From: Kluyvera sp046569695
GTDB taxonomy: Bacteria; Pseudomonadota; Gammaproteobacteria; Enterobacterales; Enterobacteriaceae
NCBI RefSeq assembly: GCF_046569695.1
Contig: NZ_JBKHUI010000024.1
Coordinates: 4,452 to 68,451 of the forward strand
DNA length: 64,000 nucleotides
Direction: 5' to 3'
The notes under the pieces were generated by a model. That model was given only the letters and a program-made list of their open reading frames with translations, made no database searches and was not told where the DNA came from. This document shows, piece by piece, positions 9,151 to 17,297 of the stretch. Position numbers and translations under genes: made by a program. Positions within the stretch are counted from its first letter, which is position 1; the number at the start of each line of letters is the position of its first letter.

Positions 9151-9795
9151 ATGAGTCTAGTTGATAAGAAAAACCTTGTATCTCAATCGGATGCACTACC
9201 CGGACGAAATACGCCAATGCCGGTTGCCACGCTCAATGTTGTGACCGAACACTCAATGACGCACGTTCCGGAGGGGATGGAGGTCGCTTTATTCGCCATG
9301 GGCTGCTTCTGGGGCGTCGAACGTCTGTACTGGCAGATCCCTGGGGTTTACAGCACCGCAGCGGGTTACACCGGCGGCTATACGCCAAATCCGACCTATC
9401 GCGAAGTGTGCAGCGGCCTGACCGGGCACGCCGAAGCGGTACGCGTGGTGTATGACCCGACGGTCGTCAGCTATGGCGAGCTGCTGAAAGTATTCTGGGA
9501 GAACCACGACCCGGCGCAGGGGATGAGACAAGGAAACGATCAGGGCACGCAGTATCGCTCGGCGATTTACCCTCTGACGCCAGAACAAGAGCAGGAAGCC
9601 CACGCCAGCCAGCAGCAGTTCCAGGAGGCGATGCGCCTCTCAGGCGATGCGCGCACCATCACCACCGAAATCGCCAACGCGAAGCCGTTCTACTATGCCG
9701 AGGATGAGCACCAGCAGTACCTGTACAAAAATCCGCACGGCTACTGCGGCATCGGTGGGATTGGCGTGTGCCTGCCGCCTCAGCTGCAGGGTTAA
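9151..9795 (+). CDS. msrA: Peptide methionine-S-sulfoxide reductase MsrA
   Basis: MsrA reduces methionine-S-sulfoxide in oxidised proteins, using a catalytic cysteine recycled by thioredoxin. The start MSLVDKK has a GGAG-type site upstream and gives 214 residues, against 212 in E. coli. The catalytic motif GCFWG has its cysteine at residue 52, and resolving cysteines lie in the tail (GYCGIGGIGVCLPP). The gene diverges from tamA. Its last bases overlap the end of the convergent LacI-type regulator by 4 nt, which is the left junction of the accessory sugar locus. Confidence 0.96.
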   Translation: MSLVDKKNLVSQSDALPGRNTPMPVATLNVVTEHSMTHVPEGMEVALFAMGCFWGVERLYWQIPGVYSTAAGYTGGYTPNPTYREVCSGLTGHAEAVRVVYDPTVVSYGELLKVFWENHDPAQGMRQGNDQGTQYRSAIYPLTPEQEQEAHASQQQFQEAMRLSGDARTITTEIANAKPFYYAEDEHQQYLYKNPHGYCGIGGIGVCLPPQLQG

Positions 9796-10850
9796 CCGTC
9801 CAACGCCACGCGCGCCGCATGGCGCGTGGCATTCGCCACCGTCCCGTAGTCCATGACTTTCCCCTGCAATAACAGATTATAAACCGGTGCCTGCGGCCGG
9901 TTAAGCCGGGTTTGCAGCAGATGCACGGCCTCAATGCCGAGATCCCGGCACGGGACGCAAATACCGGTCACCGGCGCGGTCAGGCTATTTTCCAGATTCC
10001 ATGTGAAATCGGTGGTGATAAGCGAAATATCCTCTGGAACGCGCAGCCCGTGGCGCTGCAACGCCCTCATCACCCCATCGGTCATGCTCGTGCTGTTGGG
10101 AAAAATAACGTCAGGCCACTGCGCACGATCGTGCGTCGCCAGCCACGTATCCAGCGCCCGTTCCGCCTCCTCCGCCGTAAACCACTCGGTGACTAACAGG
10201 TCGTGCTGAGGGTTGAAAGGCACGTGGTGATAGCGATAGGCCTCTTTAATTCCGTCCAGCCGCGCATAGAGGGTCTCCCTGCGCAGGCAGGTCATCGTCA
10301 ACACGCGCCGATGCCCTTGTTCAAAGAGATAGCGCATCGCGGTAAAGCCAATAGCCCGGTGGTCGGGCGAGACGCAATCCAGCGCCATTTCCCGGTCAAT
10401 CGAGTTAATCAGCACGCAGGGCTTATTCAGCGTGCTGGCCAGCTTGAGGATCGTTGGGTCGTCCGTGCCGATGATGACTACGGCATTGATGCTCTTCTGA
10501 TTGGCTTTTTCGAGGAATAATTTCACGTCTGCATGCTGTTCTTCCAGCGCACAATGGCTGATCCAGACATCATGCGGTGCGCTGGCTTCGGCAATCCCTT
10601 TGGTGACCTCCAGATAAAAGGTATCGCCGCGCCCCTGGAACGTGCGCTCTGGCGCAAACACCGCAATGCCGTTAATCAGCAGCCGTCCGTTGGCTAGCGA
10701 GTCCAGCACACCCAGCTGGCGAGCACATTTCACAATTGCCTCGCGCGCCTTTTCGCTGGTATAGGATTTGCCGCTCAGCACCCGGGAGACGGTGCTGACC
10801 GAGTAGCCCGTCTGGGCGGCAATTTCATCCATTTTTAGCTTTCCTGGCAT
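9792..10850 (-). CDS. LacI-family regulator of the adjacent sugar locus
   Basis: This 352-residue protein has the LacI layout: an N-terminal helix-turn-helix (MDEIAAQTGYSVSTVSRVL, about residues 7-25) and a periplasmic-binding-protein-like effector domain. The start at 10850 has GAGGT 7 nt upstream. A longer frame to 10919 would run through the likely promoter. It diverges from the oxidoreductase-symporter cluster and is probably its repressor. A perfect 14-nt palindrome 28 nt upstream of its start sits between candidate -35 and -10 elements, which suggests autoregulation. The effector is unknown and I do not recognise a named orthologue. Confidence 0.85.
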   Translation of the reverse strand: MPGKLKMDEIAAQTGYSVSTVSRVLSGKSYTSEKAREAIVKCARQLGVLDSLANGRLLINGIAVFAPERTFQGRGDTFYLEVTKGIAEASAPHDVWISHCALEEQHADVKLFLEKANQKSINAVVIIGTDDPTILKLASTLNKPCVLINSIDREMALDCVSPDHRAIGFTAMRYLFEQGHRRVLTMTCLRRETLYARLDGIKEAYRYHHVPFNPQHDLLVTEWFTAEEAERALDTWLATHDRAQWPDVIFPNSTSMTDGVMRALQRHGLRVPEDISLITTDFTWNLENSLTAPVTGICVPCRDLGIEAVHLLQTRLNRPQAPVYNLLLQGKVMDYGTVANATRHAARVALDG

Positions 10851-10877
10851 TGTGTGACCTCGCTCGCAATCATATTT

Positions 10878-10891
10878 TGCAAATATTTGCA
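10878..10891. promoter_or_regulatory. Perfect palindrome TGCAAATATTTGCA, candidate LacI-type operator
   Basis: This 14-nt sequence is its own reverse complement. It lies between the divergent regulator and the first oxidoreductase gene. On the minus strand it falls in the 17-nt spacer between TGCATC and TATGAT (10874-10869), so a bound repressor would block the regulator promoter. Its centre is AT rather than the usual CG of LacI-family sites. Assignment to the neighbouring regulator is inference. Confidence 0.5.
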
Positions 10892-11041
10892 GATGCATTC
10901 TGCTGATTTTAAAACCCATTTTCAGTTTCCCGCGCAGATTCCTGTCCAGCCTGCGAGCATTCTCACAAATTCCGTTTGTCCGCTTTCCTCGCCTTCCCTA
11001 TTTTCAGATTTCAGTCATTCCTATCACGGTTAAGGTGCAAC

Positions 11042-12196
11042 ATGGATAAGGTGCGTTTTGGCATTATCGGCGTGGGTAACATTGGTACCCTTCACGCCCG
11101 TTACCTGATGGCAGGTACGGTGAAAGAGGCCTGCCTGACGGCAGTGTGCGATAACGATCTCAGCAAGCATCCGGCCATTCGCCAGCTGGTTGGCGACGGC
11201 ATTACGCTATTCGACGATGCCGAAACCATGCTGAAAAGCGGGCTGATCGACGCGGTTATCGTTTCAACGCCGCACTACGACCATCCGGGCCTGTCGATGA
11301 TGGCGATGCGCCACGGCATCCATACCCTTTGCGAAAAACCGGCCGGGGTTTATACCGCCCAGGTGCGCGAAATGAACGAATTTGCCCGCGGCTGCAACGT
11401 GGTGTTCGGCATGATGTTCAACCAGCGCCCTAACCCGCTGTATCAGAAAGTCAAAGAGCTGATCGACAGCGGCGAGCTGGGCGAACTGCGCCGTTCCAAC
11501 TGGATTATCACCAACTGGTATCGCTCGCAGAGCTATTACAACTCGGGCGGCTGGCGCGCCACCTGGAAAGGTGAAGGCGGCGGCGTGCTGCTCAATCAAG
11601 ACCCGCATCAGCTCGATCTGTGGCAGTGGTTGGTCGGCATGCCGGTACGCATGCGCGCATTCTGCCAGTTCGGCAAGCACCGCGATATTGAAGTGGAAAA
11701 CGACGTCACCGCCTACGCTGAGTACGCCAACGGCGCGACCGGCGTATTTATTACTACCACCGCAGAAGCGCCGGGAACCAACCGTCTGGAGATCACCGGC
11801 GATCGCGGCAAGGTGGTGGTGGAAGAAGGCCGCCTGCGCTTCTGGCGTCTGCGCGAATCCGAACCAGAATTCAACGCCCGCTGGCAGAACGGCTTTGGCG
11901 AGCCGGAGTGCTGGGAAGTCATCATCCCAACTCCACCTGAGAGCAGCGAGCACCACGTGGTCACCGCTAACTTCTGCGACGCCGTGCTGCACGGTAAACC
12001 GCTGATTGCCCACGGCACCGACGGGATTCGCGGCCTGACGCTCTCTAACGCCATGCATCTATCCACCTGGACCGACGACTGGGTCAACCTGCCGTTTGAC
12101 GAGGCGCTGTTTAAAAAGCTGCTGGACGAGCGCATCGCCACCTCCGTTGAAAAACAGGTCGAAAGTAAAACGCTGGATGCCTCCGGCACCTGGTAA
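11042..12196 (+). CDS. Gfo/Idh/MocA-family oxidoreductase, first of four
   Basis: This protein of 384 residues has the NAD(P)-dependent glucose-fructose oxidoreductase fold. The N-terminal Rossmann motif GVGNIG is followed by the family CEKPAG motif near residue 100, whose lysine is catalytic. The C-terminal domain carries the active-site stretch NQDPHQLDLWQWL with its histidine. The start MDKVRFGIIG has AAGGT upstream. It is the first gene of the operon and lies 19 nt before the next. Members of this family oxidise sugars or inositols, and some are NAD-dependent glycosidases that oxidise C3 transiently. The substrate cannot be told from sequence. It shares a WRxxWxxEGGG motif with the second and fourth genes. 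Confidence 0.85.
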   Translation: MDKVRFGIIGVGNIGTLHARYLMAGTVKEACLTAVCDNDLSKHPAIRQLVGDGITLFDDAETMLKSGLIDAVIVSTPHYDHPGLSMMAMRHGIHTLCEKPAGVYTAQVREMNEFARGCNVVFGMMFNQRPNPLYQKVKELIDSGELGELRRSNWIITNWYRSQSYYNSGGWRATWKGEGGGVLLNQDPHQLDLWQWLVGMPVRMRAFCQFGKHRDIEVENDVTAYAEYANGATGVFITTTAEAPGTNRLEITGDRGKVVVEEGRLRFWRLRESEPEFNARWQNGFGEPECWEVIIPTPPESSEHHVVTANFCDAVLHGKPLIAHGTDGIRGLTLSNAMHLSTWTDDWVNLPFDEALFKKLLDERIATSVEKQVESKTLDASGTW

Positions 12197-12215
12197 TCCG
12201 CCTCAGGAGAGACAC

Positions 12216-13394
12216 ATGTTACGCATTGCTATCGTGGGAACCGGGAACATCTCCCACAACCATATTCAGGGCTATCAGGAATTTGCCGACCGCTGCCAGA
12301 TAGTTGCGCTGGTCGATATCTATCCGGAAAAAGCGCAGGAGAAGAAGGAACGCTACGGGCTGGCGAACGCCACGGTATTCAGCAGCCATCAGGCGCTGCT
12401 GGAGTCTGGTCTTGAGGTGGATATTGTCGATGTCTGCACCCCGCCGTACGTCCACGCCCAAATCAGTATTGATGCGCTAAACGCCGGTAAGCACGTGCTG
12501 TGCGAGAAGCCAATGGCGGCGTCGCTGGAAGAGTGCGACGCGATGATTGCCGCCCAGCGCGCCAGCGGCAAAATCCTCTCCATTATCGCCCAGAACCGCT
12601 TCACCGACGCCTTCTGGCGCTTAAAGCAGGTGGTGGATTCCGGCGAACTGGGGAAAATCTGCCACGCGCAGGTGGACTCCTTCTGGTGGCGCGGCCACTG
12701 CTACTACGACCTGTGGTGGCGCGGTACCTGGGAAAAAGAGGGCGGCGGCTGCACCCTGAATCATGCGGTGCACCATATCGACGCCATCCAGTGGATGCTG
12801 GGCTTCCCAACCGAGGTGGTGGCGATGATGACCAACGTTGCCCACGATAACGCCGAAGTTGAAGACCTTTCCGCCGCCATTTTCCGCTACAGCAGCGGCG
12901 CGCTGACCCAGTTGACCGCCTCGGTGGTGCATCACGGCGAAGACCAGAAAATTGTTATTCAGGGCGACAAAGCACGTATCTCCGCGCCGTGGGACGTGTG
13001 GGCCAGCGTCTCTGCCGATAACGGCTTCCCGCAGGAGCAGCATAACGACGAGCTGGAAGCGCGGCTGGACTCACTCTTTCGCAACACGCCGAAGCTCAAC
13101 TACACGCTGCATACCGGGCAGATTAACGACCTGCTGAACGCGGTGGAGCAGCGCGGCGAACCGCTGATTGACGGCGTGCAGGGTAAACGCTCGCTCGAGC
13201 TGATTACCGCCATCTATCAATCTTCCATTACCGGGCGCGTCGTGACGCTGCCCGTCAGCCCGGATGAGCCCTGGTATAAAACCGGCGGCCTGGTTTCCCT
13301 CGCCCCGCACTTCTACGAGAAGGCGGCATCGGTCGAGAACTTCAGCGAAGTGGGCGCAATTCCGTTGGGTAAAGATTTGGACAAAGGAGCATAA
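12216..13394 (+). CDS. Gfo/Idh/MocA-family oxidoreductase, second of four
   Basis: This 392-residue protein begins at MLRIAIVGTGN, preceded by AGGAGA. The Rossmann motif is GTGNIS, the family lysine motif is CEKPMAAS, and the active-site stretch is NHAVHHIDAIQWML. A tryptophan-rich segment (FWWRGHCYYDLWWRGTW) precedes the GGG turn and may line a sugar pocket. The longer in-frame upstream start reads across the end of the preceding gene and is rejected. The first, second and fourth proteins share this architecture, so they probably arose by duplication. It ends 2 nt before the next start codon, so translation is probably coupled. No specific substrate can be assigned. Confidence 0.85.
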   Translation: MLRIAIVGTGNISHNHIQGYQEFADRCQIVALVDIYPEKAQEKKERYGLANATVFSSHQALLESGLEVDIVDVCTPPYVHAQISIDALNAGKHVLCEKPMAASLEECDAMIAAQRASGKILSIIAQNRFTDAFWRLKQVVDSGELGKICHAQVDSFWWRGHCYYDLWWRGTWEKEGGGCTLNHAVHHIDAIQWMLGFPTEVVAMMTNVAHDNAEVEDLSAAIFRYSSGALTQLTASVVHHGEDQKIVIQGDKARISAPWDVWASVSADNGFPQEQHNDELEARLDSLFRNTPKLNYTLHTGQINDLLNAVEQRGEPLIDGVQGKRSLELITAIYQSSITGRVVTLPVSPDEPWYKTGGLVSLAPHFYEKAASVENFSEVGAIPLGKDLDKGA

Positions 13395-13396
13395 AC

Positions 13397-14464
13397 ATGA
13401 GCATCAAAGACGGTATGAACTACGCCCCGGTGGGCAAACCACAGCCGGTTGTTGGCGAGGGCGAGTTTATTATTGCGGCGGCGGCGTTAGACCACGGCCA
13501 TATCTACGGGATGTGTAACGGTCTGATTGAAGCCGGTGCAACGCTGAAATGGGTTTATGACCCGGACCCGGCGAAGGTCGACAAGTTTGTGCAGCAATAC
13601 CCACAGGTGCAGGTTGCGCCGACGCTGGAAACGATTTTAAACGACGGCAGCGTCCAGCTCATTGCCGGGGCGGCGATTCCGTCCGAGCGCTGCGCGCTAG
13701 GGCTGAAAGTGATGGATGCCGGCAAAGACTACTTCACCGATAAAGCCCCGCTGACCACGCTGGCGCAGCTGGAAGCCGCGAAGCGCAAAGTGGCGGAAAC
13801 CGGCCGTAAATATGCGGTGTACTACAGCGAACGCCTGCACGTGGAAAGCGCGGTCTTTGCCGGGCAACTGGTTGCCGAGGGCGCGATTGGCCGCGTAATG
13901 CAGACGCTGGGCGTCGGCCCACACCGCGAAGGCTCTGGCCGCCCGGACTGGTTCTACGAAAAAGAATTCTTCGGCGGCATCCTGTGCGATATCGGCAGCC
14001 ACCAGATTGAGCAGTTCCTGTTTTATACCGGCAACAGCAATGCGCGCATCGTGGCAAGCCAGGTTCGCAACGTGAACCATCCGCAGTATCCGCAGTTTGA
14101 AGATTTCGGCGATGCCATGCTGGCGGGTGACAACGGCGCCACTGGCTACTTCCGCTGCGACTGGTTTACGCCAGATGGCCTTTCCAGCTGGGGCGACGGG
14201 CGCTTAACTCTGCTCGGCACCGACGGTTATATCGAAATCCGTAAGTACGTCGATATCACCCACGGCGAGCAGGATGTGGTCTACCTGGTCAACAAAGAGG
14301 GCGAGTTCCGCTATCCGGTGGCGGGCAAAGTGGGCTTCCCTTATTTCGGCGAGCTGATTCGTGACTGCCTGAACCGTACCGAAAACGCCATGACCCAGGC
14401 ACATACCTTTAAAGCGGCGGAATTGTGCGTGAAGGCGCAGATGCTGGCGAACGCGGTGGAATAA
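13397..14464 (+). CDS. Divergent Gfo/Idh/MocA-family protein, third of four
   Basis: This 355-residue protein has the family fold but unusual motifs. The N-terminal Rossmann strand reads FIIAAAALDHGHIYG, without the normal GxGxxG. The EKP motif is replaced by DKAPL, which keeps the lysine. The C-terminal active-site stretch CDIGSHQIEQF keeps an aspartate and a histidine. It is not part of the tryptophan-rich group formed by its three neighbours. It may bind the nucleotide differently, or catalyse a non-redox step such as elimination or hydration of a keto-sugar. Both ideas are inference. Its ribosome-binding site (AAAGGAG) lies inside the preceding gene. Confidence 0.8.
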   Translation: MSIKDGMNYAPVGKPQPVVGEGEFIIAAAALDHGHIYGMCNGLIEAGATLKWVYDPDPAKVDKFVQQYPQVQVAPTLETILNDGSVQLIAGAAIPSERCALGLKVMDAGKDYFTDKAPLTTLAQLEAAKRKVAETGRKYAVYYSERLHVESAVFAGQLVAEGAIGRVMQTLGVGPHREGSGRPDWFYEKEFFGGILCDIGSHQIEQFLFYTGNSNARIVASQVRNVNHPQYPQFEDFGDAMLAGDNGATGYFRCDWFTPDGLSSWGDGRLTLLGTDGYIEIRKYVDITHGEQDVVYLVNKEGEFRYPVAGKVGFPYFGELIRDCLNRTENAMTQAHTFKAAELCVKAQMLANAVE

Positions 14465-14476
14465 GGGGAGGCAGAA

Positions 14477-15496
14477 ATGAAAACACGTCATGCGGCCATT
14501 ATCGGCTGTGGCGCCATCCATACCTGCCACGTAGACGCGCTGCGCCATGTGCCGGGCGTTGTCCTGCGCGCGATTGTTGATATTGATAGCGCCAAAGGAA
14601 GCCAGCTTGCGGCCGACTATGGTTGTCATTTTTATCAGGACTATCGCGAGATGCTGCTGGATGATGCCATTGACGTGGTGCATATCTGCACGCCGCACTA
14701 CCTGCATAAACCGATGATCCTTGCCGCGCTGGCGGCAGGGAAACAGGTTTTCTGCGAAAAACCGGTAGTGATGAACCCGCTGGAGGTCAACGAGATTCAG
14801 GCAGCAGCAACGCGCCACCAGCGTCGCGTCGGTGTCTGCTACCAGAATCGACTGAACCCCACCAGCTTAGCCATTCAACGCTGCATCGCCGACGGTACGC
14901 TGGGCAGTCTGCGCGCCATCAAGGCGGTGCTCACCTGGTCGCGCTCCGGGGATTACTATGCTGCCAGCCCGTGGCGCGGCAGTTTTGCCACCGAAGGCGG
15001 TAGTCTATTGATTAATCAGGCGATTCATACGCTGGATCTGATGCAGTGGTTTGGCGAGGGGGTCAAGAGCCTGAAAGGGATCGTCGACAGCGCCTGGCTT
15101 GCCGACGAGATTGAAACTGAAGATAGCGCCATGGTCACCCTGCGCTTTCACAACGGCGCGCGCGGGCTGTTTTACGCCAGCAACAGCCATATCAGCGACT
15201 CGCCGCTGCTGCTTGAGCTGGAGTTTGAACGGGGAATGCTGCGCCTGACGGACAACGTCTTGTGGCAGTTCCGCGGCGACGAACGCACGCAGCTTGCCAG
15301 CGATGCCGCGCCCGATGGCATCGGCAAAAGCTACTGGGGAATCGGCCACCGGCTGGCTATTCTCCATTTTTATCAGGCATTAAACGATCCCGCTTGTGCA
15401 GACTACTGCGATATTGCGGAGGCGGCCAAATCATTACAGATAGTTAATGCTATTTACCACTCGTCACTATTGAGGAAATGGGTGAATATAAACTAG
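14477..15496 (+). CDS. Gfo/Idh/MocA-family oxidoreductase, fourth of four
   Basis: This 339-residue protein has the Rossmann motif GCGAIH, the CEKPVV motif and the active-site stretch INQAIHTLDLMQWF, all canonical for the family. It also carries the shared segment SPWRGSFATEGGS seen in the first two proteins. A GGGGAGG ribosome-binding site lies just before the ATG, and the gene begins 12 nt after its neighbour. It is probably cotranscribed with the three genes before it. A 91-nt gap follows before the transporter. The function is predicted as a sugar dehydrogenase or NAD-dependent glycosidase; the substrate is unknown. Confidence 0.84.
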   Translation: MKTRHAAIIGCGAIHTCHVDALRHVPGVVLRAIVDIDSAKGSQLAADYGCHFYQDYREMLLDDAIDVVHICTPHYLHKPMILAALAAGKQVFCEKPVVMNPLEVNEIQAAATRHQRRVGVCYQNRLNPTSLAIQRCIADGTLGSLRAIKAVLTWSRSGDYYAASPWRGSFATEGGSLLINQAIHTLDLMQWFGEGVKSLKGIVDSAWLADEIETEDSAMVTLRFHNGARGLFYASNSHISDSPLLLELEFERGMLRLTDNVLWQFRGDERTQLASDAAPDGIGKSYWGIGHRLAILHFYQALNDPACADYCDIAEAAKSLQIVNAIYHSSLLRKWVNIN

Positions 15497-15535
15497 CGAT
15501 CGTCATCCGATTTTTCCTGCTGTCAATAATATAAG

Positions 15536-15555
15536 GTGCAGGGGTAACTCTGCAC
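15536..15555. promoter_or_regulatory. Short inverted repeat GTGCAG-N8-CTGCAC before the symporter gene
   Basis: Perfect 6-nt arms lie 33 nt upstream of the symporter start codon, in the only sizeable gap of the cluster. It could be an operator or an mRNA hairpin. No clear promoter or T tract accompanies it. Confidence 0.3.
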
Positions 15556-15587
15556 TGACACCCTACCAGTACAGGAATAATAATATT

Positions 15588-17132
15588 ATGGTTAAACCAA
15601 CCGAACGCCGCGTTGGCTATGGCACCGCTATCGGCTACGGCGTAACAGATTTATTTGGCGGCGGCGCATTTGCCGTTATAGGAACCTGGCTTTTATTCTT
15701 TTACACCACCTATTGTGGCCTGAGCGTTTTAGAAGCCGGGTCAATATTTGCTATTGCTCGTATTATTGATGCTATTTTAAGCCCGGTGATGGGCTATGTT
15801 ACGGATAATTTTGGTAATACCTGGCTTGGCCGTAAATTTGGCCGCCGCCGTTTCTTCCTGTTGATAAGTTCCCCGCTGATGTTTCTCTACGCGCTGGTGT
15901 GGATTACCGACATGAACTATTGGTACTACCTGGGCACCTATCTTTCCATTGAACTGCTCTCCGCGATGGTGCTGGTGCCGTGGGAAACGCTGTCGGCGGA
16001 AATGACCAACCGCTTCAGCGAGCGTACGCGTCTCTCCGGCGTACGTATGATGTGCTCTGCGCTCGGCGGTTTTCTAGCGGTGTCCGTGCCGGGTATTATT
16101 ATGCAATACACCGGCAAAGATAATTCGCTCACCTACACGTTAACCGGGATTGTTTTTGCGACCATTTATTGCATCGCGGTATTTACCACCTGGGCTTGTA
16201 CCTGGGAAGCGAAAGACGTTAGAGAGGAGTATGAATTTCAATCCGATAGTCACCGGAGCAGCGGCCTTTTTAACCATTTAAAATACATGGTTATTGATCT
16301 TATATCTTCATTCAAAATAAGAATATTTCGTCAGCATATTATCATTTACATCTGCTCATTTACCGCGATGGATATTTTTGGTTCGGTATTTACCTATTAC
16401 GTGGTTTACGCCTTGCATCACGATACCGAAATGGTCTCCGGGCTATTAAGTATTGCTGCCTTTGTTTCGATTCCCGGTACTTTCGGCTTTATGATGCTGA
16501 TGAATAAATTTAACCTCACGCCTTCGGCAGCGCTGAGGCTCTCGTACGGCAGCATTATGGTAGTGCTGGCGTTTCTGTTTATCGTCTATATCGGTAATTT
16601 GCAGGTGCCGACGCTGCTGTTTTCCGCCGTGTTCGTGCTGCTGGGTCTGGCGAAGGCCGGGCTGTATTACATTCCCTGGAACATCTATAGCTTTATTCCT
16701 GACGTCGATGAAATTGTCACCCGTCAGCGTCGCGAAGGGATCTTCGCGGGCGTGATGGTGCTGACGCGCAAAAGCACCGTCGCACTAGCGATTATGCTGA
16801 TTGGTATCGTGCTCGAGGAGAGCGGTTTCGTAAAAGGCGGCGGCGCACAGCCTGCCAGCGCGCTACACGCGATCATCGGCCTGATGGTGTTCGCCACCGC
16901 CGGGATGCTGGCCGTGAGCTTCTACATGACCTATCGCTTTAAGCTGACGCAGAAAACGCACAGCCTGCTGATTAAAGAGGTGGCACGGCGGAAGTTAGGG
17001 GGAGATGCGGAGGACTGCGACCAGGAGACGCGCGAGGTGATTATGGCGCTGACGGGGTATGGCTATAACGAGGTGTGGGACGCAAAGCCGCAAGGGCACG
17101 AGAAAGGTAAATCGCTCGCCACCAGCGGATAA
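15588..17132 (+). CDS. GPH-family sugar:cation symporter (MFS fold)
   Basis: This 514-residue polytopic inner-membrane protein has about twelve predicted membrane segments and resembles glycoside-pentoside-hexuronide:cation symporters such as MelB and YicJ. The N-terminal half carries the family features RIIDAILSPVMGYVTDN and the basic loop GRKFGRRRFF. It is the only transporter of the cluster and probably imports the substrate used by the four oxidoreductases. The first half looks richer in A+T and in ATT/TTA codons than the preceding genes, which hints at a separate origin. The charged C-terminal tail is cytoplasmic. It is followed by a BIME. The sugar is unknown. Confidence 0.85.
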   Translation: MVKPTERRVGYGTAIGYGVTDLFGGGAFAVIGTWLLFFYTTYCGLSVLEAGSIFAIARIIDAILSPVMGYVTDNFGNTWLGRKFGRRRFFLLISSPLMFLYALVWITDMNYWYYLGTYLSIELLSAMVLVPWETLSAEMTNRFSERTRLSGVRMMCSALGGFLAVSVPGIIMQYTGKDNSLTYTLTGIVFATIYCIAVFTTWACTWEAKDVREEYEFQSDSHRSSGLFNHLKYMVIDLISSFKIRIFRQHIIIYICSFTAMDIFGSVFTYYVVYALHHDTEMVSGLLSIAAFVSIPGTFGFMMLMNKFNLTPSAALRLSYGSIMVVLAFLFIVYIGNLQVPTLLFSAVFVLLGLAKAGLYYIPWNIYSFIPDVDEIVTRQRREGIFAGVMVLTRKSTVALAIMLIGIVLEESGFVKGGGAQPASALHAIIGLMVFATAGMLAVSFYMTYRFKLTQKTHSLLIKEVARRKLGGDAEDCDQETREVIMALTGYGYNEVWDAKPQGHEKGKSLATSG

Positions 17133-17145
17133 CCTCAGTCACACC

Positions 17146-17221
17146 GTAGGCCGGATAAGCGAAGCGCCATCCGGCATAACCCGCGTGCATTGCCGGATGG
17201 CGCTTCGCTTATCCGGCCTAC
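17146..17221. repeat. BIME: two REP units in perfect inverted orientation
   Basis: Two 31-nt REP units at 17146-17176 and 17191-17221 are exact reverse complements of each other, with a 14-nt spacer. Each carries the GTAGGCCGGATAAGCG core. It sits 14 nt after the symporter stop and marks the right edge of the accessory locus. It could act as a transcription or mRNA-stability element. Confidence 0.92.
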
Positions 17222-17297
17222 CGCTCTCCCCACCTAAACAAAATGTGACCTCTGGCGGCTTTACAGTGCTTTACGCTATACTAACCGCTGAAATTGT

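Noticed and set aside
10965..10979. ACAAATTCCGTTTGT as a second operator for the LacI-type regulator
   Set aside because: Only 5-nt arms match and the sequence does not resemble the perfect palindrome at 10878-10891; too weak to list.
9792..17132. The inserted sugar locus considered as a prophage or integrative island
   Set aside because: No integrase, transposase, tRNA junction or flanking direct repeat is visible; the nearest tRNA is at the far end of the window.
17260..17282. TTTACA and TATACT as a complete ytfL promoter
   Set aside because: The spacing is only 11 nt, too short for sigma-70; only the TATACT hexamer is mentioned.
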